Source of the DNA: Pirellula staleyi DSM 6068
Lineage (GTDB): Bacteria; Planctomycetota; Planctomycetia; Pirellulales; Pirellulaceae
DNA length: 40,496 bases
Direction: 5' to 3'
Assembly: GCA_945875845.1 (NCBI GenBank)
Contig: CAMCMB010000068.1
Location: 1 to 40,496 of the forward strand
Part shown: piece by piece, positions 1 to 7,503 of the stretch
Position numbering within the stretch: the first letter of the stretch is position 1
Layout of the letters: the number at the start of each line of letters is the position of its first letter
Notes under the pieces: generated by a model
Databases searched by the model: none
Seen by the model: only the letters and a program-made list of their open reading frames with translations
What the model was told of the DNA's origin: nothing
Program-made: the position numbers and the translations under genes

Positions 1-82
1 CCCGACGCACGGTTCTCTGGACGGCATGATAACAGCCAACTTCGTTGGGATCAAAGATATCGCGACGATTCTGCCTAGCCAT
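1..82 (-). CDS. Partial RAYT/IS200-like (Y1_Tnp) transposase, N-terminus only
   Basis: The reverse strand opens with an ATG at 82 and stays open to the window edge, giving 27 codons that begin MARQNRRDIFDPNEVG and continue with a CYHAVQRTVRR-like stretch. This matches the usual N-terminus of planctomycete REP-associated tyrosine transposases (HUH superfamily, Y1_Tnp). In these proteins a strand such as 'YH.V.R.VRR' precedes the HUH and catalytic Tyr motifs, which would lie outside the window. A purine-rich AAAGGGG-like stretch lies upstream of the ATG. The family moves or maintains short palindromic repeats through single-stranded DNA. A tandem palindromic repeat lies about 100 bp upstream (184-235), which fits. 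Whether the gene is intact cannot be judged from 82 bases. Confidence 0.6.
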   Translation of the reverse strand, partial: MARQNRRDIFDPNEVGCYHAVQRTVRR

Positions 83-460
83 GGCCAGAGCCCCTTTCCG
101 AAAATGCCTAACGAAAATGCAACGCCACAAAACTGAGCTAAAAATTTAACAAAAGCGAAATCGGTCGGCAAGCAGAGCAAAATAAATGGGTGGCCCCATG
201 ATCCATGATAAATGGGTGGCCCCATGATATATGATACCCCACCCCGTTAACCTCCCACCAAGAACGAAGAACGAAGCACCGCTGTATTGAGCAAAGTATA
301 ACGAGTCCGTAGGCTCGCGATGTTTCTGCTATCATAAGCGTTGAATTTCGCCAGCAATCCCGTGCTGAAAGATCTTTGGCAAGATCCACTGCGCCGTTGG
401 ATAAAGTTCGATTTGCGGCAGCAAGGGTTGGGGACGGCTTAAACGATAGCAGGATTCGGA
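83..460. other. Intergenic region between transposase start and dehydrogenase
   Basis: No convincing gene is seen in these 378 bases. The stretch holds the tandem palindromic repeat at 184-235 and, presumably, divergent promoters for the transposase (minus strand) and the dehydrogenase (plus strand). A minus-strand open frame at 138-389 crosses the repeat and resembles no family I know. Confidence 0.6.
184..235. repeat. Tandem 26-bp repeat with palindromic core (REP-like)
   Basis: Two adjacent 26-bp units (184-209 and 210-235) share the core ATGGGTGGCCCCATGAT and differ at only two bases near the 3' end. Each core folds as ATGGG-tggc-CCCAT, a perfect 5-bp stem with a 4-base loop. The pair sits upstream of the transposase start at 82. 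In the RAYT/REP system such hairpins flank the transposase gene and serve as its substrate, so a functional link is plausible but unproven. Confidence 0.7.
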
Positions 461-1333
461 ATGGAAAAAAAACGTGTTGGTATTATCGGCTTAGGACTGA
501 TGGGGACCGCGATTACCGAGCGGTTGCTCGAACATGGTTTTGATTGCTTTGTTTGGAATCGCACTCGAACCAAAGCGGAGCCGCTGCTTGCCCTCGGGGC
601 TTATTGGTCTGACAACCCTCTAGCCGATTGCGATCGCGTTATTATCAGTCTCTATACGAGCGATATTGTCGAATCGGTCATTGGGGAATTACTTAATACT
701 TTGCGAGCCATGCAGCTCATCGACAAGTTAAGTGGAAAGATATTGATCGACACGACCACGGGTGCTCCCGAGCAGAGCGCCGCGATGTGCGCTCACTTGG
801 CGACTTTGGGAGTACAGTACCTTGACGCGCCTGTCTCTGGTTCTAGTGAACAGACGCGGCGAGGCGAGGCGACGGTGATGGTCGGGGGCGAGCGCAACGC
901 GTTCGAGGCATGCAACGATTTGTGGCCTGTACTGAGTGCGAACATTTATCATATCGGAGCCAGCGGTAGCGCGGCAAAGATGAAATTGGTCAGTAACCTG
1001 GCCCTGGGATTGAACCGCGTCGCGTTGGCGGAAGCCTTGGTGTTCGCCCGTGGAATTGGCGTGGATCCAGCATCTGCACTGGAAGTTCTTCGTGGCAGCA
1101 TGGCTTACTCTCGCGTGATGGACGTCAAGGGACGGAAAATGCTGACAGAAGACTTCACTGTGCAGGCCCGACTATCACAACACTTAAAGGATGTCCGGCT
1201 GATTCTTGCCAGCGGCGTGAAGTTACCATTGTCCGAGACGCATTGCCAATTGTTGGAGCAAGCGGAAGCGATGGGACTGGGCGACGAGGATAATAGTGCC
1301 ATCATCAAGGCGATTCAACAATGCCAATCCTAA
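461..1333 (+). CDS. NAD(P)-dependent oxidoreductase, 3-hydroxyisobutyrate dehydrogenase family
   Basis: A 290-residue beta-hydroxyacid dehydrogenase, the normal length for the family, which oxidises or reduces short beta-hydroxyacids with NAD(P) in the cytoplasm. Visible signatures are the N-terminal dinucleotide-binding GLGLMG at 10-15, the substrate-binding DAPVSG at 122-127 followed by a G-rich turn, and the catalytic lysine K175 with N179 in MKLVSN. The C-terminal helical domain runs from about 165 to 290. The start follows a weak AGGA. The stop overlaps the next gene by 13 bp, so the two are probably co-translated. A neighbouring MFS transporter suggests uptake plus catabolism of a small organic acid, but substrates in this family (hydroxyisobutyrate, tartronate semialdehyde, glyoxylate, gamma-hydroxybutyrate) cannot be told apart by eye. 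Confidence 0.9.
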   Translation: MEKKRVGIIGLGLMGTAITERLLEHGFDCFVWNRTRTKAEPLLALGAYWSDNPLADCDRVIISLYTSDIVESVIGELLNTLRAMQLIDKLSGKILIDTTTGAPEQSAAMCAHLATLGVQYLDAPVSGSSEQTRRGEATVMVGGERNAFEACNDLWPVLSANIYHIGASGSAAKMKLVSNLALGLNRVALAEALVFARGIGVDPASALEVLRGSMAYSRVMDVKGRKMLTEDFTVQARLSQHLKDVRLILASGVKLPLSETHCQLLEQAEAMGLGDEDNSAIIKAIQQCQS

Positions 1334-2592
1334 ATGAGACAGAGGGGCAATCAAACCCCCAATCGCTTTCGTCCAGCAGTCGCATGTTTGTGTTGGTCGT
1401 GGTCTTCGCAGCACTGGTATTCGACGGAGTCGAACTTGGCCTGATGCCAATCGCTTCGCTGTCGGTCTCCCAGAGTTTGCTAGGTAACGCCTACACACCG
1501 GCCCTCGGCGGAGATTGGTTTGCACGTTTCACCGCCTCACTGATGCTTGGTGCGGCTATCGGCGGGATTGCACTCGGGAGCTTGGGCGACCGCATCGGCC
1601 GCACTCGAGCCATGGGTATTAGTATTCTGTTCTACTCCGTCTTTGCAGCGATGGGCGCATGGACGCGAACGCAGGAGCAAATGCTGGCGCTACGTTTTTT
1701 GGTGGGGTTGGGGGTGGGTGGACTGTGGCCTAACGGGATCGCGTTGGTTGCGGAATGTTGGCCCGGTGCAAAGCGTCCGCTCGTTTCGGGCGCGATGATG
1801 GCGGGACTGAACACAGGTATCCTGTTGTTGTCTCAACTGGCCCGCCTCTGGCCAGTAACACCGGATTCGTGGCGATGGATTTTTTATCTTGCGGGAGTCC
1901 CGGCGCTCTTGGGAGTGCTGGTCCTGGTGGCTCTGCCTGAATCACCGAGCTGGCTAGCAACGGTAGGAGTTGCGAAGGTCCGATCCGCGCCTCTGCGAGA
2001 ACTGTTTTCAACAGGTTTGATTCGATTCACCTTGGTGGGGATTGCTGTCAGCGCCATTCCGATGATTGGCGCATGGTCCGCTAGCAAGTGGATGATTCCG
2101 TGGGCGGATCAAGTAGCGGGAAAAGGGAACATTGGATACAAAGCGGTAACCCAAGGTTGTTGGGCCCTGGGCGCGGTGATCGGTAGCTTTGCCGGAGCGC
2201 AACTTGCAGCGTGGCTAGGACGCCGCCGAAGCTATGTCTTGATTAGCTTTGGTGCCGTAACACTGACTTGGGCGATGTTCCTGCTGACCGCACCCCTGCG
2301 ACCCGAGTTTCACGCCATCGTGTTCGTGCAAGGGTTCGTCTCGACCTTGTTCTTTGGTTGGCTGGCGCTCTACTTGCCTGAGTTGTTTCCAACCCATGTA
2401 CGAGCTACTGGCAGCGGTCTGGCTTATAATTCAGGTCGATTCGCGACCGCAGTCGGTGTGCTGCTGGCTGGCTTCCTCTTTTCCGCACTCGGTGGCGACT
2501 ATTCCCGCGTCGGTGCCTTGTGCGGCATTGTATACGCACTGGGCATAGTGGTCATCTGGTTCGCACCCGACACCCGCTCCGCAGACCTTTAA
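1321..2592 (+). CDS. Major facilitator superfamily transporter
   Basis: A 423-residue hydrophobic protein with about twelve membrane segments and the MFS loop 2-3 signature GSLGDRIGRTR at about residues 86-96. A related GAQLAAWLGRRRS segment sits between the two halves (around residues 293-305). It acts in the inner membrane as a secondary transporter. The layout, with PESPSWL at about 206-212 and a long central loop, resembles organic-acid or sugar porters (AAHS/sugar-porter like), but the substrate is not evident. The annotated ATG overlaps the dehydrogenase gene by 13 bp. A second ATG at 1384, just before the first hydrophobic segment, is a possible alternative start. The context suggests it imports the substrate of the upstream dehydrogenase. 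Confidence 0.88.
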   Translation: MPILNETEGQSNPQSLSSSSRMFVLVVVFAALVFDGVELGLMPIASLSVSQSLLGNAYTPALGGDWFARFTASLMLGAAIGGIALGSLGDRIGRTRAMGISILFYSVFAAMGAWTRTQEQMLALRFLVGLGVGGLWPNGIALVAECWPGAKRPLVSGAMMAGLNTGILLLSQLARLWPVTPDSWRWIFYLAGVPALLGVLVLVALPESPSWLATVGVAKVRSAPLRELFSTGLIRFTLVGIAVSAIPMIGAWSASKWMIPWADQVAGKGNIGYKAVTQGCWALGAVIGSFAGAQLAAWLGRRRSYVLISFGAVTLTWAMFLLTAPLRPEFHAIVFVQGFVSTLFFGWLALYLPELFPTHVRATGSGLAYNSGRFATAVGVLLAGFLFSALGGDYSRVGALCGIVYALGIVVIWFAPDTRSADL

Positions 2593-2644
2593 TAGACGTT
2601 CATGGCCCAGTGGTCCGGAGGACGAAATATCCTCGTAGTGGATC

Positions 2645-2717
2645 GGCGCGAGCCGACCGGTAACCACCTAAGTCCTATGCGAATCCTCACCGGACAGCTT
2701 GCGCTGTTCCGCTACCA
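2645..2717. repeat. Dispersed palindromic repeat, family of 17558-17620
   Basis: Two pieces in inverted relation are seen: GGCGCGAGCCGACCGGTAAC at 2645-2664, and a segment starting TCACCGGACAGCTTGCGC at 2687 and ending CCGCTACCA at 2717. The second piece matches nearly base for base the arms of the hairpin at 17558-17620, so both belong to one dispersed family. It lies between the convergent MFS and tilS genes and may act as a transcript end. Confidence 0.55.
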
Positions 2718-2764
2718 AGTGAATGCCGCCACCGGCAAAATTATGTCCCCGATTGGACTAACGA

Positions 2765-3853
2765 TCATTCTGCAGGCTCAGCCGAGATTTGGCCGATCAC
2801 CAGGTTTCCTTTGCGGCATCGAACAACAATGTGACCGGGCAAATCGAGTCGTTTGGGATGGGTCGATTTGGAGGCGATCTCAATGAGCCTCTCAAGCCTT
2901 CGCCAATGAGTGTGGCCCATCTCTCGCATGGGCCAGCCCCGTTGGTACCATAGGATCGTCAACGCATGTCGAACGACAGGCCAAGACTCTTCGATGCAAC
3001 TCTGCAGCGGTATCGAAAAAGCATCGTCCACGGGGCTCTTCCGTTCCACAGCGTCTAGTCTGTTTTTCGTCAGCCATCGCCTTGCGAGCAACGCAACGAC
3101 GCTGTGCTCTTCTGCAATCAACTCGCACGCGTGCAGCAATCGCTTATCCAGCGAGTCGGAACCGACAAACATCCGCAATTGGGGCAATAACTCGTTGCGA
3201 ATTCGATTCCGCATATAATCGTTCGATGCGTTCGAGATATCGGTTTGATACGTTTGATTTCGGCTGGAAAGATACTCAAGAATTTGTGAACGTGAGACTC
3301 GTAACAGCGGACGAACCAAATCGGTGGTCGCGCTGATCGGCCGTATCGTCGACATCCCGGACAGCCCACTCGGCCCACTGCCGCGAAGCAAATGATGGAG
3401 GAATGTTTCGACTTGATCGTCTGCATGATGGGCCAACGCGATCCAACGAGCCCCATGTTGCTTGGCAACATCCTCCAAGAATCGATGTCGAACATTGCGA
3501 AGTTGGTTTTCGGAACGATTTGTGGTTTGCTCTAACGTCGCCATTTGGATGGCACAGGTCAGCCCATGTATGCGAGAGAGGGATTCAACGAATTCTTGGT
3601 CTGCATCGCTTTCCGGGCCTCGAAGTCCATGGTTGAAATGCGCGACAACGGTGCGATCTGGATCCGGTCGCAATTCCATCAATGCTTCCAACAGCGCCGT
3701 GCTATCTGCTCCGCCGCTTACTGCGACAACAACGGTTTCGCGTTGCCAAAGCTCGAGCGGCCACAGTTCTACGATGGCTTGGCGGATAGGGGGGGCGGAA
3801 TTCATGGAATCACAATCAATAGGCTCGTTCTCACCGTTTTGCACAAGCATCAT
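2765..3853 (-). CDS. tilS: tRNA(Ile)-lysidine synthase
   Basis: TilS uses ATP and lysine to convert C34 of tRNA-Ile(CAU) to lysidine, so that AUA is read as Ile. The 362-residue frame carries the N-type PP-loop SGGADS at 46-51, the HHADDQVET helix at 142-150, the LLRGSGPSGLSGM turn at 155-167, RPLL at 181-184 and the family stretch TDISNASNDYMRNRIRNELL at 204-223. All of these are hallmarks of the catalytic domain. The C-terminal part (about 230-362) would be the tRNA-binding region and is shorter than in E. coli (432 aa). The start is uncertain: ATG at 3853, or ATG at 3805 (residue 17), which still precedes all motifs. Neither has a strong ribosome-binding site. It is divergent from the symporter gene at 3929. 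Confidence 0.93.
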   Translation of the reverse strand: MMLVQNGENEPIDCDSMNSAPPIRQAIVELWPLELWQRETVVVAVSGGADSTALLEALMELRPDPDRTVVAHFNHGLRGPESDADQEFVESLSRIHGLTCAIQMATLEQTTNRSENQLRNVRHRFLEDVAKQHGARWIALAHHADDQVETFLHHLLRGSGPSGLSGMSTIRPISATTDLVRPLLRVSRSQILEYLSSRNQTYQTDISNASNDYMRNRIRNELLPQLRMFVGSDSLDKRLLHACELIAEEHSVVALLARRWLTKNRLDAVERKSPVDDAFSIPLQSCIEESWPVVRHALTILWYQRGWPMREMGHTHWRRLERLIEIASKSTHPKRLDLPGHIVVRCRKGNLVIGQISAEPAE

Positions 3854-3928
3854 TCACACAATAACGGATTTCGCAACTAGAATAGTCGTCCTTCATCGAA
3901 GTCCAACCTCTCTTTAACCTAACCACCC

Positions 3929-5674
3929 ATGATTTACGAAGCAAATACGCTTGCAATTGCCGTCTTTTCGATCTTGGTTCTCGCAACGTTGGCATTTAGC
4001 TTCTACCTCGGGGCCAAAGCGAAATCGAGCCAAGGCTATTTTGCGGCGGGTGGCTCGATCCACTGGTTTGTGAACGGAATCGCGTTCGCGGGGGACTATC
4101 TTTCTGCGGCTTCTTTTCTGGGCATTTGCGGCATGATCGCTTTCTTTGGATTCGATGGATTCCTTTACTCGATCGGTTATTTGGCGGGCTGGATCGTGGC
4201 CCTCTTGGTCATCGCGGAACCACTCAAACGGCTTGGTAAGTACACGTTTGCCGATGCGCTCGATAGCAAATTTCAATCGCGAGGAATCAAGGCTGCTGCG
4301 GGCCTGAGCACCTTGGTCGTGAGTCTCTTTTACTTGATCCCGCAAATGGTCGGTGCGGGTGCGTTGGTCAAGCCATTGTTGGGTTTGCAGTATTGGCAGG
4401 GAGTCGTGATCGTTGGGGCGGTAGTGGTATTCATTGTTGTGACCGCAGGCATGGTGAGTACGACCTATGTCCAATTTCTCAAGGGAGGTTTGTTGGTGGT
4501 TTTTTCGTTTGTGCTGACGATCCTGATTCTCGTTCGCGGTCTGGAAGTCACGCCGGAATCGGAATTGGGCAAGACACAGGTCATTGAGCTCCGCGATGGC
4601 AAACGCTTCGTAGACGGTACTCCCATCGGTTTTGGAGTCGGTGAAAAAAATGTGGAGCCTGTGGGTAAGCTTGTGGAGTTACCGGATGGTAAAACGAAAA
4701 CCGGCCCATTGGGCCCGATCGCATTCATCAGCACGATCGCCAAGTCGAAAATCGAGATAACGACGAACCAGAAAGAAAAGAACGGAAAGCAAACGATCGT
4801 TCCGAAAATCGTGGATGGCAAGGACATGCTGTCGCCAGGGAACTTGCCTGCCTTTAAGGGAATTCGCACAAACAGTTGGTATGCAAAGCTTGATTTCGTG
4901 TCGCTGATGGTTGCATTGTTCGCAGGCACCGCATCCCTGCCTCATATTCTCATTCGCTACTATACCGTCAAAGATCAAGCGTCCGCCAGAAAGAGTACCA
5001 TTGTTGGAATCACTTCCATCGGTTTCTTTTACATACTAACGTTGTACATTGGATTGGGAGCGATGGTCAGCGGCACGCTGGACCCTACGGATAGCAACAT
5101 GGCGGCCCCGTTGCTAGCCAAGAGCTTCAGCAACCTGCTGTTCGCGGCGGTATCGGCCATCGCGTTTACCACCGTGCTTGGAACCGTGAGTGGGCTCATC
5201 ATTGCAGCCGGGGGCAGTGTTGCACACGATATTGTGAGTGGATTTTTCGGTTGGAAATTAACGGATCATCAGACTATTCGCGTTGCCAAAATCGCCTCGG
5301 TCGTCATTGGAGCGATCGCTATCCTGCTCGGTTTAGCCTTCGAAGGGATGAACGTCAGTTACCTGGTGGGTTGGGCATTTGCGATCGCCGCATCTGCCAA
5401 CTTGCCTGCGTTGCTGATGCTGTTGTTTTGGAGGCGGACTACTAAGCAAGGAATCATTGCAGGAGTACTGGTCGGATTGATTTCATCGTTGCTTTGGATC
5501 ATTGTGTCCCCTGACATGTTTAAGAACATGTACGGCATGGACATAAAAGATGCGTTCGTACCGTTGAGTCAGCCGGGACTCGTGACCATCCCGCTGAGCT
5601 TCGCCGCGATCCTTGTTGCATCGCTGTTGACGTCGGATAATCCTGAGATGCAAGGGCACGAAAAATTAGTTTAG
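3929..5674 (+). CDS. Sodium:solute symporter, ActP (cation/acetate) type
   Basis: An inner-membrane SSS-family transporter of 581 residues that would couple sodium (or proton) flow to uptake of acetate or a related monocarboxylate. Family signatures include AFAGDYLSAASFLG at 52-65 and GTASLPHILIRYYTV at 333-347, the latter being the ActP-type signature. About twelve to thirteen membrane segments are visible. It is longer than E. coli ActP (549 aa) because a hydrophilic stretch of about 115 residues (roughly 204-318) with many Lys/Asp/Gly lies between two membrane segments where typical members have a shorter loop. The start at 3929 is the first ATG after the divergent promoter region shared with tilS. 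The last residues are cytoplasmic. Confidence 0.88.
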   Translation: MIYEANTLAIAVFSILVLATLAFSFYLGAKAKSSQGYFAAGGSIHWFVNGIAFAGDYLSAASFLGICGMIAFFGFDGFLYSIGYLAGWIVALLVIAEPLKRLGKYTFADALDSKFQSRGIKAAAGLSTLVVSLFYLIPQMVGAGALVKPLLGLQYWQGVVIVGAVVVFIVVTAGMVSTTYVQFLKGGLLVVFSFVLTILILVRGLEVTPESELGKTQVIELRDGKRFVDGTPIGFGVGEKNVEPVGKLVELPDGKTKTGPLGPIAFISTIAKSKIEITTNQKEKNGKQTIVPKIVDGKDMLSPGNLPAFKGIRTNSWYAKLDFVSLMVALFAGTASLPHILIRYYTVKDQASARKSTIVGITSIGFFYILTLYIGLGAMVSGTLDPTDSNMAAPLLAKSFSNLLFAAVSAIAFTTVLGTVSGLIIAAGGSVAHDIVSGFFGWKLTDHQTIRVAKIASVVIGAIAILLGLAFEGMNVSYLVGWAFAIAASANLPALLMLLFWRRTTKQGIIAGVLVGLISSLLWIIVSPDMFKNMYGMDIKDAFVPLSQPGLVTIPLSFAAILVASLLTSDNPEMQGHEKLV

Positions 5675-6016
5675 CCCAGGGGGCGTTCCCGTAGGACGCA
5701 AAAAATAGCCGCCTTTTGCTCCGCAAAAGGAGCATTAATCTCGCGTACTTTCGAGGATAGGCAGTGAATTTACTGGATGTTGTACTTTTTGGCGGCATTT
5801 TGACAACCCGTGCCCGTAAGCGAGGAGCCGACTGCAATCCCTCGCTCACCGGCTTGTTGCTTTAGTTTAGTGAAGTCGTTATTGGGTAAGGGCTCTAAGA
5901 CGGACTTCCAAGTCCGTCAATGGGGATTCGACGGACTAGGAAGTCCGTCGTACCATTCAATCAACAAGCCGCCACGCGTCGGGTTACCAAATCACAGCCT
6001 AGGAGCAAAAGGTGAC
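5675..6016. other. Gene-free stretch rich in short palindromes
   Basis: These 342 bases hold no recognisable gene. Just after the symporter stop a hairpin CCTTTTGC-tcc-GCAAAAGG lies at 5712-5730 and may end transcription, although no T-run follows. A pair of near-identical palindromes follows at 5899-5950 (separate entry). A GCCCGTAAGCGAGG stretch near 5813 faces a CCCTCGCTCACCGGC stretch near 5839, another weak inverted pair. Both flanking genes point into this region, so it is a convergent boundary. Confidence 0.6.
5899..5950. repeat. Pair of 20-22 bp palindromes (GACGGACTT family)
   Basis: The first palindrome, GACGGACTTCCAAGTCCGTC at 5899-5918, is a perfect inverted repeat around CC. The second, at 5929-5950, has arms CGACGGACT and AGTCCGTCG around AGGA. 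The two are separated by 10 bases. They resemble REP-like palindromes that I associate with planctomycete intergenic DNA. Their position between convergent genes fits a transcript-end or mRNA-stability role. Confidence 0.7.
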
Positions 6017-6673
6017 TTAGTAAGTCTGCGATACGGGGCGTTCTTGGATGCCGTCGGCCGCTAGCCAAAAGCAACGGTCGGCCAGCGACTCTGCTTCGGA
6101 TACGCTATGCGTCACGTGCAATGTTGTAACGCCTGTCGTCTGCTTCACGCGTCTAAGCAAGTCATGCATCTCATGCCTCGTCGATTCGTCGAGAGCACTC
6201 AGTGGTTCGTCAAGAAGCAGAACAGACGGACGAAAGGACAATGCCCTCCCCAATGCCACTCGCTGCGCCTCCCCACCGCTCAACCCAACAATCGATCGAC
6301 TCAATAGGTGGCCAATCCCAAGCACCTCCGACAGCTCGTGTGTCCGCTCCTTGACCACACCCCTCGGAAGCTTGCGCAGTCGCAATGCGAATTCTAAATG
6401 CTCCAGCACCGTATGCGTCGGAAACAAAGCGAAATCCTGCGGGACATATCCGATTTCTCGGTCTGCCGGCGACCACCTTGTCACGTCCCGTCCATGGATT
6501 AGCACCTGCCCTTCCGCGACGCGACGCAAACCGCAGATACTCTCCAGCAGCGTGGTCTTGCCTCGCCCCGTCGTCCCCATCAACACGGCATACTCGCCCG
6601 ACTGTATCTGGAGCGAAATACTCGGCAGCACAAAAGAACCGCTCTTGACCGTAACTCCCCTAAGTTCAATCAC
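6017..6673 (-). CDS. ABC transporter ATP-binding protein, ModC-like
   Basis: The 218-residue cytoplasmic ATPase of an oxyanion importer. Motifs in order are Walker A GTTGRGKTT at 33-41 (canonical is GPSGSGKST, so the Arg is unusual), Q-loop Gln79 in YVPQD, signature LSGGE at 131-135, Walker B LLLDEP at 152-157 and H-loop HVTHS near 196. It starts with GTG at 6673, overlapping the permease stop by four bases (GTGA), which implies translational coupling. It lacks the C-terminal Mop/TOBE regulatory domain of E. coli ModC (352 aa) and stops soon after the H-loop, so it is a short form. Placement downstream of a ModB-like permease and a ModA-like binding protein supports molybdate or tungstate; sulfate-type import is a less likely alternative. 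Confidence 0.88.
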   Translation of the reverse strand: MIELRGVTVKSGSFVLPSISLQIQSGEYAVLMGTTGRGKTTLLESICGLRRVAEGQVLIHGRDVTRWSPADREIGYVPQDFALFPTHTVLEHLEFALRLRKLPRGVVKERTHELSEVLGIGHLLSRSIVGLSGGEAQRVALGRALSFRPSVLLLDEPLSALDESTRHEMHDLLRRVKQTTGVTTLHVTHSVSEAESLADRCFWLAADGIQERPVSQTY

Positions 6674-7503
6674 GAAGCTAGCCCCGTTCCCAGGACTCGT
6701 AAAACCACGAGCACTACGACCGCGAGCATCACCATTAACAAGGATACCGCGACGGCCGCATCAAGGTTGCCTATGCTCAATTCCAGAAAAACGGAGGTCG
6801 ATAGAACTTCGGTTCGCATGCGTGTCGTTCCCGCAAACACCATGATGGGCCCAAACTCACCCAAGGCTCGCGCCCAAGCAATCGTAAAGGCTGTCACAAG
6901 TCCCCGACTCGCCTGAGGTAACGCGATTTGCCAGAAAGCTTGGCCTCGGGTGCAACCCAGTGTTCTTGCAACTTCCTCCGCACGCGGGTTCATTTGATCA
7001 AAAGTGACTCGCATGGTTCGAACCGAAAACGCACAGGCCACCGAAAACTGCGCAAGCACGACCGCTGGCCATCGATAGGTTACAGGAAAACCCAATCCAT
7101 CCCGCAATGCGCTTTCCAACTGCCAGCCCGCGATCGGTTGATGAAAAAGGATCAACAGGCTCAAGCCCAATACCAAAGGGGGCAAAACAATAGGAATATC
7201 GACCAGTGTGTCGATGACCCAGCGGCCCCGAAAGGAGTATCTTGAAAGCAAATAACCAAGCGGCGTTCCAACCCACACGGAAAGAATCGCTGCGACCGTG
7301 CATGAAAAAAGCGTCAGTTGCAGCGCGGCACGAATTTCAGGTTTAGCTAACGCTCGATAGAATTCGCTAGGGGAGGTGAACATCACGTCGGCGACCAGCA
7401 GCAACACGATCAGCAAAATGAAGCTGGCGGATATGCCTCCCATCACAAGAAAAAACAGCGTGTCCGAAGTACGTCTGGATCGCCAAGGGTTACTTGCAGC
7501 CAT
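6670..7503 (-). CDS. ABC transporter permease, ModB-like
   Basis: A 277-residue inner-membrane permease with about six hydrophobic segments and the EAA loop. This reads EEVARTLGCTRGQAF, then LPQ, and ends ARALGEFG; GEFG is characteristic of molybdate, tungstate and sulfate permeases (ModB/CysT/WtpB). It would form the translocation channel and dock on the downstream ATPase. The start ATG at 7503 directly follows the TAA of the binding-protein gene (7504-7506). The stop overlaps the ATPase start by four bases. The N-terminal ~45 residues carry a first membrane helix preceded by a basic stretch (RSRR). Confidence 0.9.
   Translation of the reverse strand: MAASNPWRSRRTSDTLFFLVMGGISASFILLIVLLLVADVMFTSPSEFYRALAKPEIRAALQLTLFSCTVAAILSVWVGTPLGYLLSRYSFRGRWVIDTLVDIPIVLPPLVLGLSLLILFHQPIAGWQLESALRDGLGFPVTYRWPAVVLAQFSVACAFSVRTMRVTFDQMNPRAEEVARTLGCTRGQAFWQIALPQASRGLVTAFTIAWARALGEFGPIMVFAGTTRMRTEVLSTSVFLELSIGNLDAAVAVSLLMVMLAVVVLVVLRVLGTGLAS

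Noticed and set aside
138-389. Minus-strand open frame of 83 codons
   Set aside because: It crosses the tandem palindromic repeat, resembles no family, and has composition unlike neighbouring proteins.
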